The notes under the pieces: generated by a model
Databases searched by the model: none
What the model was told of the DNA's origin: nothing
What the model saw: only the letters and a program-made list of their open reading frames with translations
In this document: piece by piece, positions 1 through 5,745 of the stretch
How the letters are laid out: every line of letters begins with the position of its first letter
How positions within the stretch are numbered: position 1 is the first letter of the stretch
From: Leucobacter sp.
Lineage (GTDB): Bacteria > Actinomycetota > Actinomycetes > Actinomycetales > Microbacteriaceae
Direction: 5' to 3'
NCBI GenBank assembly: GCA_031178565.1
Contig: JAPSIU010000195.1
Coordinates: 1-5,745 of the forward strand
DNA length: 5,745 nucleotides
Program-made: the position numbers and the translations under genes

Positions 1-626
1 CGAGCCTCTTCGCGGCGCTCCAGTCGTTCCACAACGCGGTCGCGCGATACTTCTTCTCGCTCGGGCGCGAGGGCGTGCTGCCCACCTGGTTCAGCCGCAC
101 GAGCAAGGCGGGCGCCCCCTGGGCGGGCTCGGTCACGCAGACCGCGATCGCCCTCGTCGTCGTGATCGGCTTCGCGCTCGCGGGCGACGCGTTCGGCGGC
201 GCGGCCGCGCTCGGCGAACTGGCCTTCCTCTACCCCGTGCTCACCATGTTCACGTGGCTCACGAACACGGGGGCCGCGGGCCTCGTGCTGCTCATGGCGG
301 TCATCGCCGCCGCGGTCATCGGCTTCTTCCGCGGCGACCGGCGCGGCCTCGGCGCGTGGACGACGATCGTCGCGCCCGCGGTCTCGGGCCTCGCCCTGCT
401 GTGGGTGTTCGTCATGATCCTCGTCAACTTCCAGCTCATGCTCGGGCAGGCCGAACCCGACGCCTCGACGTTCCTGCTGCCGGGCCTGATCTTCGCGGCC
501 GCCGCCGTCGGCATCGTCTGGGCGCTCGTGCTGCGCTCGCGGGACCCGGGGATCTACCGCCAGATCGGTCACGGCACGGAGCCCGGCGCGTACGGCACCG
601 AGGTGCTCGCCGTCGTCGACGAGTAG
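1..626 (+). CDS. APC-superfamily amino-acid permease, C-terminal part (5' truncated)
   Basis: This is the C-terminal 207 residues of an inner-membrane amino-acid transporter. The reading frame is open from base 3 to the TAG at 624-626, and the true start lies left of the window. The GTG at 75 is internal, because the codons before it already encode a typical APC-family stretch (FHNAVARYFFSLGREGVLP). After that come hydrophobic segments at about visible residues 44-61, 73-109 (probably two helices), 119-145 and 156-175. These are separated by short basic loops such as RGDRRG, and the protein ends in a short polar tail. Full-length relatives are usually about 450-500 residues, so roughly half is missing. 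The gene sits 239 bases upstream of hutU on the same strand, so histidine or urocanate uptake is a reasonable guess. The substrate cannot be read from this fragment. A hairpin at 660-721 may separate its transcription from hutU. Confidence 0.85.
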   Translation, partial: SLFAALQSFHNAVARYFFSLGREGVLPTWFSRTSKAGAPWAGSVTQTAIALVVVIGFALAGDAFGGAAALGELAFLYPVLTMFTWLTNTGAAGLVLLMAVIAAAVIGFFRGDRRGLGAWTTIVAPAVSGLALLWVFVMILVNFQLMLGQAEPDASTFLLPGLIFAAAAVGIVWALVLRSRDPGIYRQIGHGTEPGAYGTEVLAVVDE

Positions 627-659
627 GCGGGGCGACGGGAGTCGACCCTTCACCGGACT

Positions 660-721
660 CACCGATTCACCGAAGAACCCCCCGATTCTCGGAATTCGGG
701 AGGTTCTTCGGTGAATCGGTG
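660..721. terminator. Long near-perfect hairpin; possible terminator of the permease gene
   Basis: Bases 660-679 and 702-721 are perfectly complementary inverted arms of 20 bp. After one C/A mismatch (680/701) the stem continues with 681-685 against 696-700. With T695 bulged, 686-688 pairs with 692-694 around a three-base loop, so almost all 62 bases can fold into one stem. It starts 33 bases after the permease stop codon, and the descending arm is followed by TATTT (722-726). Both facts fit a terminator, although there is no real T-tract. The arms are AT-richer than the surroundings. It could instead be a dispersed palindromic repeat or a regulator-binding site, since the motif TCACCG recurs at 650, 659 and 667. 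The fold is seen directly; the role is inferred. Confidence 0.5.
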
Positions 722-731
722 TATTTCCAGG
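718..731. promoter_or_regulatory. Candidate HutR/IclR-type operator half-matching a known hut motif
   Basis: The sequence GGTGTATTTCCAGG is an AT-rich island directly overlapping the end of the hairpin. It matches 10 of 14 positions of the motif TCTGwwATwCCAGA, which I recall as the binding site of the IclR-type HutR of Corynebacterium resistens. The match is best in the right half (CCAG) and poor in the left half, and the element is only weakly palindromic. Its location 135 bases before hutU and the presence of an IclR gene in the locus make it worth listing. The match alone is weak evidence. Confidence 0.22.
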
Positions 732-750
732 GCGGAGACGCGGCCCTCCC

Positions 751-766
751 GTCCGGGATCCCGGAC
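751..766. promoter_or_regulatory. 16-bp perfect palindrome upstream of hutU; candidate operator
   Basis: GTCCGGGATCCCGGAC reads identically on both strands and lies in the non-coding gap 100 bases before the hutU start. IclR-family regulators bind short palindromes in or near promoters, so this is a candidate site for the regulator encoded at 3902-4684. It could also be a chance GC-rich palindrome. The symmetry is seen directly; the operator role is inferred. Confidence 0.35.
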
Positions 767-785
767 AACTCGGGTCGGATCGGCG

Positions 786-814
786 TTGTCGCGGCGCCCC
801 GGACGCGGTGGGAT
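786..814 (+). promoter_or_regulatory. Weak candidate promoter for hutU-hutI
   Basis: TTGTCG at 786-791 resembles a -35 box, and TGGGAT at 809-814, 17 bases later, is a poor -10 match. Initiation would fall near 821 and give a leader of about 45 bases before the hutU ATG. Actinobacterial promoters are often degenerate and no better pair was obvious between 722 and 865. A small GC hairpin (825-830 with 834-839, loop ATC) would lie at the start of that leader, ahead of the ribosome-binding site. Confidence 0.2.
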
Positions 815-852
815 GGAGTCATCGCGCGGCATCGCCGCGGCGCACTCCGAAC

Positions 853-859
853 GAAAGGA
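853..859 (+). promoter_or_regulatory. Ribosome-binding site of hutU
   Basis: GAAAGGA ends six bases before the ATG at 866. It decides the start: the hutU frame stays open far upstream (to about 254), but that stretch overlaps the permease gene and then the hairpin and translates to Arg/Pro-rich shadow sequence. Confidence 0.75.
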
Positions 860-865
860 CCCGAC

Positions 866-2593
866 ATGCCCCTCCCCGGCGCCCGTCCCGTCCGCGCCCC
901 GCGCGGAACCGATCTCTCGGCCAAGAGCTGGCAGACCGAGGCCCCGCTGCGCATGCTCATGAACAACCTCGACCCCGAGGTCGCCGAGCGCCCCGACGAC
1001 CTCGTCGTCTACGGCGGAACCGGCCGGGCCGCCCGCAGCTGGGAGGCGTACGACGCGATCGTCGACACCCTGCGCGACCTCGAGGAGGACGAGACGCTGC
1101 TCGTGCAGTCGGGCAAGCCGGTCGGCGTCTTCCGCACGAACACGTGGGCGCCCCGCGTGCTCATCGCGAACTCGAACCTCGTGGGCGACTGGGCGACCTG
1201 GCCCGAGTTCCGCAAGCTCGAGGCCGAGGGCCTCATGATGTACGGCCAGATGACCGCCGGATCGTGGATCTACATCGGCACCCAGGGCATCCTGCAGGGC
1301 ACCTACGAGACCTTCGCCGCCGCCGGCCGCAAGCTCCAGGGCCAGAACCGCATCGCGAAGCTCGAAGGCAAGGGATCCCTCGCCGGCACGATCACCCTGA
1401 CCGGCGGCTGCGGCGGCATGGGCGGCGCCCAGCCCCTCGCGGTCACGCTGAACGACGGCGCCTGCCTCATCGTCGACGTCGACAAGACCCGCCTCGAGCG
1501 TCGCGTCGGCAAGCGCTACCTCGACGAGGTCGTCGAGGACATCGACGAGGCGATCGCCACGGTGCAGCAGGCCAAGGACGAGCAGCGCGGCTGGTCCGTC
1601 GGTCTCGTCGGCAACGCCGCTGAGGTCTTCCCCGAGCTCCTGCGCCGCCACCGGGCCGGCGAGGTCACCATCGACCTCGTGACCGACCAGACCTCGGCGC
1701 ACGATCCGCTGTCGTACCTGCCGATCGGTTACACGGTCGAGGAGCGCCTCGAGCGGGCCGAAGCCGATCCCGAACAGTTCACGAAGGACGCGCAGGCCGC
1801 GATGGCCGCACACGTCAAGGCCATGGTCGAGTTCCAGGACGCGGGTGCCGAGGTCTTCGACTACGGCAACTCGATCCGCGACGAGGCGCGCAAGGGCGGC
1901 TACGACCGCGCCTTCGAGTTCCCCGGCTTCGTGCCGGCGTACATCCGCCCGCTGTTCTGCGAGGGCCTCGGGCCGTTCCGCTGGGCCGCGCTCTCGGGCG
2001 ATCCCGAGGACATCCGCGTCACCGACGAGGCGCTCAAGGGGCTCTTCCCCGAGAACACGCACCTCCACAACTGGCTCGACGCCGCCGCCGAGCGCGTGGA
2101 GTTCGAGGGCCTCCCCGCCCGCATCTGCTGGCTCGGCTACGGCGAGCGCCACCGGGCCGGCCTGCTGTTCAACCAGCTCGTCGCCGAGGGCAAGGTCAAG
2201 GCGCCGATCGTGATCGGCCGCGACCACCTCGACTCCGGTTCCGTCGCGTCGCCCTACCGCGAGACCGAGGCCATGGCCGACGGCTCGGATGCGATCGCCG
2301 ACTGGCCGCTGCTCAACGCGCTCACCGCGACCTCCTCCGGCGCGACGTGGGTGTCGATCCACCACGGCGGCGGCGTCGGCATCGGCCGCTCGATCCACAC
2401 CGGTCAGGTATCGGTCGCCGACGGCTCCGAGCTCGCGGCCGAGAAGCTCTCGCGCCTGCTCGCCAACGACCCCGGCATGGGCGTCATCCGCCACGTCGAC
2501 GCGGGCTACGAGCGTGCGGCCGAGGTCGCCGAGGAGCGCGGCGTGCGCATCCCGGTGAAGCCCACCATCCGCAACACCGAGCGCGCCTGGTAG
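866..2593 (+). CDS. hutU: Urocanate hydratase (urocanase)
   Basis: HutU is the cytosolic NAD+-dependent enzyme of the second step of histidine breakdown, adding water to urocanate to give 4-imidazolone-5-propionate. The product is 575 residues, slightly above the usual 550-560. The N-terminal region carries the family stretches NNLDPEVAERP, LLVQSGKPVGVF and NSNLVGDWATWPEF. The block TAGSWIYIGTQGILQGTYET follows. The glycine-rich NAD-site loop GGCGGMGGAQPLA starts at residue 180. The urocanase signature FEGLPARICW contains the expected active-site Cys at residue 421 (Cys410 in Pseudomonas putida). The C-terminal part has VSIHHGGGVGIGRSIHTGQ. The loop before the NAD site (RKLQGQNRIAKLEGKGS) appears about ten residues longer than in relatives I recall, and signature position 2 is Glu where the classic form has Gln. 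The ATG at 866 has a good GAAAGGA site. hutI follows after 36 bases, indicating an operon. Confidence 0.97.
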   Translation: MPLPGARPVRAPRGTDLSAKSWQTEAPLRMLMNNLDPEVAERPDDLVVYGGTGRAARSWEAYDAIVDTLRDLEEDETLLVQSGKPVGVFRTNTWAPRVLIANSNLVGDWATWPEFRKLEAEGLMMYGQMTAGSWIYIGTQGILQGTYETFAAAGRKLQGQNRIAKLEGKGSLAGTITLTGGCGGMGGAQPLAVTLNDGACLIVDVDKTRLERRVGKRYLDEVVEDIDEAIATVQQAKDEQRGWSVGLVGNAAEVFPELLRRHRAGEVTIDLVTDQTSAHDPLSYLPIGYTVEERLERAEADPEQFTKDAQAAMAAHVKAMVEFQDAGAEVFDYGNSIRDEARKGGYDRAFEFPGFVPAYIRPLFCEGLGPFRWAALSGDPEDIRVTDEALKGLFPENTHLHNWLDAAAERVEFEGLPARICWLGYGERHRAGLLFNQLVAEGKVKAPIVIGRDHLDSGSVASPYRETEAMADGSDAIADWPLLNALTATSSGATWVSIHHGGGVGIGRSIHTGQVSVADGSELAAEKLSRLLANDPGMGVIRHVDAGYERAAEVAEERGVRIPVKPTIRNTERAW

Positions 2594-2614
2594 GCCTCCG
2601 CCACCCGGAACGAC

Positions 2615-2622
2615 GAGAAAGG
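2615..2622 (+). promoter_or_regulatory. Ribosome-binding site of hutI
   Basis: GAGAAAGG ends seven bases before the ATG at 2630 within the 36-base hutU-hutI gap. No hairpin or promoter is evident in the gap, which supports co-transcription with hutU. Confidence 0.7.
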
Positions 2623-2629
2623 CATCGAG

Positions 2630-3880
2630 ATGACGACCCTGCTGATCGACGGCATCGGCGAGCTGACCACGAACGACCCGGGGCTCGGCGACGGGCTCGG
2701 CGGTCGTCTGCGCGACGCCGCGGTCGTCCTCGAGAACGACAGGGTCGTGTGGGTCGGCCCCTCGGCCGAGGCTCCCGCCGCCGATGAACGCTTCGACGCC
2801 GCCGGCCGAGCGGTCCTCCCCGGCTGGGTCGACTCGCACACGCACATGGTGTTCGGGGGCGATCGGACCGCGGAGTTCGAGGCCCGCATGGCCGGCGAGG
2901 CGTATGCCGCCGGCGGCATCAACGTCACCGTCGAGGCGACTCGCGCGGCCTCCGACCGCCGGCTGGAGGCGAACCTGGCCCGCCTCGTCGCCGAGGCTCG
3001 ACGCGGCGGCACCACGACGCTCGAGACGAAGACCGGCTACGGGCTCACCGTCGCCGACGAGGTGAGGGCGGCGCGCATCGCGGGAGCGCACGTCGACGCG
3101 GTCACGTTCCTCGGGGCGCACGTCGTCCCCGCGGGCGAGGACCCGGACGTCTACCTCGACCTCGTGACCGGTGCGATGCTCGACGCGGTCGCGCCGCACG
3201 TGAGCGCGGTCGACGTCTTCTGCGAGACGGGCGCCTTCGACGAGGGTGCAGCGCGGCGCGTGCTCGAGACCGCGCGCGCCGCCGGTCTCGCCACTCGGGT
3301 GCACGGGAATCAGCTCGGGCACGGCCCCGGCGTGCGCCTCGCGGTGGAGGAGGGATCCCTCAGCGTCGACCACCTCGGCTTCCTCGAGGACGAAGACTTC
3401 GACGCGCTCGCCGGATCCTGGGCCGCGTCGACCGCTCCCTCGGCCGGAACGGAGGCGGCACGGCGCGGCACCGTCGCGACCGTGCTGCCCGCGTGCGACC
3501 TCTCGACGAGGATGCCCCTCGCCCCGGCGCGGCGGCTGATCGACGCGGGAGCGGTCGTCGCCATCGCCTCGAACTGCAACCCCGGCACGTCGTACACGAC
3601 CTCGATGAGCTTCGCCGTGGCCACCGCCGTCCTGCAGATGGGCCTCACGGTCCAGGAGGCCGTGCGCGCGGCGACGCTGGGCGGCGCCATCGCGCTCGGC
3701 GCGCACGAGAACGGGTGGAGGGATCCCCGCGGCTCGGCGCAGCCGCGCGTGGGCGTCGTCGCTCCCGGGGCCCGCGCGGACCTGCAGCTTCTCGAGGCGC
3801 CCTCGGTCACCCATCTCGCCTACCGCCCGGGCGTACCGCTCACCGCCGCCGTCTGGCGCGCCGGGATCCGCGTCGTCTGA
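2630..3880 (+). CDS. hutI: Imidazolonepropionase
   Basis: HutI is the third enzyme of histidine breakdown, a cytosolic metal-dependent amidohydrolase that opens 4-imidazolone-5-propionate to N-formimino-L-glutamate. The protein is 416 residues, normal for the family. The metal motif HTH (His70, His72) lies in PGWVDSHTHMVFGGDR. Further expected elements are KTGYGL, His164 in FLGAHVVP, His225 in VHGNQLG, and His248 in SVDHL; the His225-His248 spacing of 23 equals that in Bacillus subtilis HutI (His249, His272). Two key positions differ. Gln228 stands where B. subtilis has Glu252, and Asn315 in ASNCNPGTS stands where the metal-binding/catalytic Asp324 is expected (ATDFNPGS). About 16 extra Ala/Ser-rich residues (about 264-279) lie between His248 and Asn315. 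I recall HGNQ as usual in actinobacterial HutI; the Asn may also be lineage-specific. The surrounding sequence is well conserved and the context is hut, so HutI remains the best call rather than another amidohydrolase. Confidence 0.93.
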   Translation: MTTLLIDGIGELTTNDPGLGDGLGGRLRDAAVVLENDRVVWVGPSAEAPAADERFDAAGRAVLPGWVDSHTHMVFGGDRTAEFEARMAGEAYAAGGINVTVEATRAASDRRLEANLARLVAEARRGGTTTLETKTGYGLTVADEVRAARIAGAHVDAVTFLGAHVVPAGEDPDVYLDLVTGAMLDAVAPHVSAVDVFCETGAFDEGAARRVLETARAAGLATRVHGNQLGHGPGVRLAVEEGSLSVDHLGFLEDEDFDALAGSWAASTAPSAGTEAARRGTVATVLPACDLSTRMPLAPARRLIDAGAVVAIASNCNPGTSYTTSMSFAVATAVLQMGLTVQEAVRAATLGGAIALGAHENGWRDPRGSAQPRVGVVAPGARADLQLLEAPSVTHLAYRPGVPLTAAVWRAGIRVV

Positions 3881-3905
3881 CGGGCCCTGACCGGGCGGGC
3901 GTCAG
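3877..3905. terminator. Possible bidirectional terminator between convergent hutI and iclR-type gene
   Basis: CTGACG (3877-3882) is complementary to CGTCAG (3900-3905). Inside it, GCCC (3884-3887) pairs with GGGC (3893-3896) around a five-base loop. The structure spans the 21-base gap and includes both stop codons, so it could end transcription from either side. There is no T-tract and the stem has an internal loop, so the evidence is modest. Confidence 0.35.
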
Positions 3906-4684
3906 GAGCGCGCCGAGCGGCCGTGGATCCGCGTCGACAGGGTCTCGGCCGTGCGCCGCACCTCCTCCGCGAGCAGCGGCAGCGACTCGTCCGGCATCTT
4001 CGCCTCGGGGAAGGTCACCGCGATCGCGGCGACCGGCCACCCCCGGTGATCGAGCACCGGCACGCCGATGGACCAGAGCCCCTCGGTCACCGAGCCGCGC
4101 TCGAGCGCGAAGCCGCGCGTGGTCGTCTCATCGAGCACTGAGCGCAGACGCGAATAGCGGTCGATGCCGTCGGGGTCCGCGTGCCGGTGCACGAAGGCGC
4201 CGCGATCCGGGAACAGCGCCCGCACCTGGGCTCGGGGCAGCGCCGCCAGGATCGCGCGTCCGCTCGCCGTGAGCTGCATCGGGAGCCTCACGTCGACGTC
4301 GGTGACGAGCGACGGCGCCCCCGGCGCCCGCTCCTCGATGACGTACAGCACGTCGCGCCCGTGCGGCACGGCGAGGTGGCAGCTCTGCCGCACGCGGTCG
4401 ACGAGCTGCGCCACGAGCGGGCGGCCGATCCTGCTGAGCGGTTCCTGACGCGCGTAGGCGGAGCTCAGCTCGACGGCCGAGATCCCGAGTCCGTACCGCT
4501 TCTCCTCCGGCAGGTGCAGCACGTAGCCGTGCTCCTGCAGCGTCGTGAGCAGCTGATAGACCGTGGAGCGCGGCAGGTCGAGCTGCGTCGCGATCATGCT
4601 CGCGGGGACCGGCCCGCGGGACCGGGCGAGCAGGCTGAGGATCCGCAGCGTCTGGTCGGCGGCGGGCACCTTCGGGTCGCTCAT
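3902..4684 (-). CDS. IclR-family transcriptional regulator, probable hut regulator (HutR-like)
   Basis: The product is a 260-residue DNA-binding regulator of the usual IclR length. Residues 8-67 form the winged helix-turn-helix: ADQTLRILSLLA leads in, the recognition helix lies in LPRSTVYQLLTTLQEHGYV (37-55), and the wing is LPEEKRYGLG. Residues about 75-255 form the effector-binding domain. It includes CHLAVPHGRDVLYVIEE (102-118), LTASGRAILAALP (138-150) and the family C-terminal block RGFALERGSVTEGLWSIGVPV (190-210), where the usual acidic residue after the Gly is Ser. The ATG at 4684 has GGTAGG eight bases upstream. The gene begins 22 bases after hutH ends on the same strand, so it is probably in the hutH transcript. 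An IclR-type HutR controls hut genes in Corynebacterium resistens, which supports a hut role here; repressor versus activator and the ligand (urocanate is a natural candidate) are inference. Confidence 0.92.
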   Translation of the reverse strand: MSDPKVPAADQTLRILSLLARSRGPVPASMIATQLDLPRSTVYQLLTTLQEHGYVLHLPEEKRYGLGISAVELSSAYARQEPLSRIGRPLVAQLVDRVRQSCHLAVPHGRDVLYVIEERAPGAPSLVTDVDVRLPMQLTASGRAILAALPRAQVRALFPDRGAFVHRHADPDGIDRYSRLRSVLDETTTRGFALERGSVTEGLWSIGVPVLDHRGWPVAAIAVTFPEAKMPDESLPLLAEEVRRTAETLSTRIHGRSARS

Positions 4685-4706
4685 AGTCGCAGCCTACCGG
4701 CGGAGC

Positions 4707-5745
4707 TCAGGCCAGCGGGACGCCCAGGGCGCGCTCGACCTCGGCCCGCACGGCTCCGCTCGCGACGAACTCGTGCGCCGCGGTGATGGCCGGAGACAGG
4801 AACGCGTCGGTGTCCGGCTCCGCGATCCGAGTGCGGAACAGCCCGTGGACGGCGGCCGTCGCGGCCGCCGGGGATCCCGCTCCCTCCTCGCGCGCGCGGA
4901 AGTCGAGGGCGCGAGTCGACGCGAGCAGCTCGATCCCGAGCACGCGAGCGAGCCCGTCGAGGGCGCGACGCAGCTTGCGTCCCGCGTGCCAGCCCATCGA
5001 GACGTGGTCCTCCTGCATCGCGGAGGAGGGGATCGAGTCGACCGAGGCCGGGGTCGCGAGTCGTTTGAGCTCGGACACGATCCCCGCGGCCGTGTACTGG
5101 GCGATCATGAGTCCCGAGTCGAGGCCCGCGTCGGCGGCGAGGAAGGGCGGGAGGCCGTGGTTGCGCGAGACGTCGAGGAAGCGGTCGGTGCGGCGCTCGC
5201 TGATCGAGGCGACGTCGGCGACGGCGATCGCGAGGAAGTCGAGCACGTAGGCGACGGGCGCGCCGTGGAAGTTGCCGTTCGACTCGACGCGGCCGTCGGG
5301 CAGCACGACCGGGTTGTCGATGGCGGACACGAGCTCGGTCGACGCGACGCGCGCGGCGTGCGAAGCCGTGTCGCGGGCCGCGCCGTGCACCTGAGGGGCG
5401 CAGCGCAGGGAGTACGCGTCCTGCACCCGCGTGAACTCGCCCTCGCGGGAACGCTGCACGAGACCCGAGTCGCGCAGCACGCGCAGCATGTTCGCGGCGG
5501 CGTCGGCCTGACCCGGGTGCGGGCGCAGCGCCTGCAGCTCGGGGGCGAACACGGCGTCCGTCCCGGTGAGCGCCTCGACCGACGCCGCCGCGGCGATGTC
5601 GGCGACGCGGAGCAGCGCGCCCAGGTCGTGGAGCGCGAGGCAGAGCATGCCGAGCATGCCGTCGGTGCCGTTGATGAGGGCGAGCCCCTCCTTCTCCGCG
5701 AGCACGAGTGCTTCGATCCCGGCCGCGCCCGTCCCCGCGGCCGAG
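4707..5745 (-). CDS. hutH: Histidine ammonia-lyase, C-terminal two thirds (5' truncated at window edge)
   Basis: HutH removes ammonia from L-histidine to give urocanate, the first step of the pathway, in the cytosol. The visible 345 residues end at the TGA at 4709-4707; the family is usually about 510-520 residues. The missing N-terminal third would hold the Ala-Ser-Gly triad that forms the MIO cofactor. The GTG at 5705 is internal, because the frame continues to the edge with family-like sequence. Visible motifs in order are KEGLALINGT, QDAYSLRCAPQVHG (Tyr at 5414-5412 and Arg at 5405-5403, equivalents of Tyr280 and Arg283 of Pseudomonas putida HAL), SAIDNPVV, SNGNFHGAPVA, SGLMIAQYTAAG, and SSAMQEDHVSMGW. 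The Glu of the last motif (5012-5010) matches catalytic Glu414. All inspected key residues are present. The hut context makes histidine a much better substrate call than tyrosine or phenylalanine. The promoter is outside the window. Confidence 0.95.
   Translation of the reverse strand, partial: SAAGTGAAGIEALVLAEKEGLALINGTDGMLGMLCLALHDLGALLRVADIAAAASVEALTGTDAVFAPELQALRPHPGQADAAANMLRVLRDSGLVQRSREGEFTRVQDAYSLRCAPQVHGAARDTASHAARVASTELVSAIDNPVVLPDGRVESNGNFHGAPVAYVLDFLAIAVADVASISERRTDRFLDVSRNHGLPPFLAADAGLDSGLMIAQYTAAGIVSELKRLATPASVDSIPSSAMQEDHVSMGWHAGRKLRRALDGLARVLGIELLASTRALDFRAREEGAGSPAAATAAVHGLFRTRIAEPDTDAFLSPAITAAHEFVASGAVRAEVERALGVPLA

Noticed and set aside
75..626. Permease read as a complete 183-residue protein from the GTG at 75
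   Set aside because: The codons from base 3 to 74 continue a typical APC-family sequence, so the gene is cut by the window edge rather than short.
660..721. Terminal inverted repeats of an insertion sequence or MITE
   Set aside because: The arms are separated by only about 22 bases, no transposase is nearby, and no target-site duplication is visible at the flanks.
254..865. In-frame upstream extension of hutU to about base 254
   Set aside because: The extension overlaps the permease in another frame, crosses the long hairpin, translates to Arg/Pro-rich sequence, and the ATG at 866 has a good ribosome-binding site and family-like N-terminus.
722..865. A riboswitch or small RNA in the hutU leader
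   Set aside because: Only a small GC hairpin (825-839) and a palindrome are present; no known riboswitch core or conserved RNA pattern was recognised.
659..3814. A 1051-residue open frame on the minus strand covering hutU and most of hutI
   Set aside because: It is a shadow of GC-rich codon bias. Its product is Arg/Gly/Ala/Val-rich, shows no family motif, and lies antisense to two unmistakable enzymes and the hairpin.
4181..4786. Plus-strand open frame opposite the IclR-family gene
   Set aside because: It has low-complexity Arg/Ala/Pro composition, no ribosome-binding site or motif, and is antisense to a well-supported regulator gene.
4707..5705. hutH read as a complete 332-residue protein from the GTG at 5705
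   Set aside because: The frame stays open to the edge with family-like residues, and the protein would lack the MIO-forming region essential to the family.

Overview
The window is very GC-rich, with a strong G/C preference at third codon positions and Shine-Dalgarno sites of the GAAAGGA type. The proteins resemble actinobacterial versions of their families, for example a HutI with an HGNQ motif and a HutU with a GCGGMGGAQP loop. The best guess is a high-GC actinobacterium, possibly Microbacteriaceae or Micrococcales. This is inferred from sequence character and recalled family features, and the genus cannot be fixed.

The content is a histidine utilisation (hut) locus. Reading left to right: (1) bases 1-626 hold the C-terminal part of an APC-superfamily amino-acid permease (+), cut by the window edge. 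(2) Bases 627-865 are a 239-base non-coding gap with a long, nearly perfect hairpin (660-721), a 16-bp perfect palindrome (751-766) and the hutU ribosome-binding site. (3) hutU, urocanate hydratase, lies at 866-2593 (+). (4) hutI, imidazolonepropionase, lies at 2630-3880 (+), 36 bases after hutU and very probably in the same operon. (5) An IclR-family regulator lies at 3902-4684 (-), convergent with hutI and only 21 bases from it. (6) hutH, histidine ammonia-lyase, lies at 4707-5745 (-). Its N-terminal third, with the MIO cofactor-forming residues, is beyond the right edge. It ends 22 bases before the regulator's start, so hutH and the regulator are probably co-transcribed.

Together the genes cover uptake of an amino acid (substrate inferred from context) and the first three steps of histidine breakdown: histidine to urocanate (HutH), urocanate to imidazolonepropionate (HutU), and imidazolonepropionate to N-formimino-L-glutamate (HutI). 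No enzyme for formiminoglutamate (HutG or HutF) is in the window. The IclR protein is the likely local regulator, as in Corynebacterium resistens, where an IclR-type HutR controls hut genes.

I found no RNA genes, mobile elements, CRISPR arrays or clearly new system. The points most worth a second look are the HutI active site, where the usual catalytic Asp and Glu read Asn315 and Gln228, a 16-residue insertion in HutI, and the palindromic sequences before hutU.
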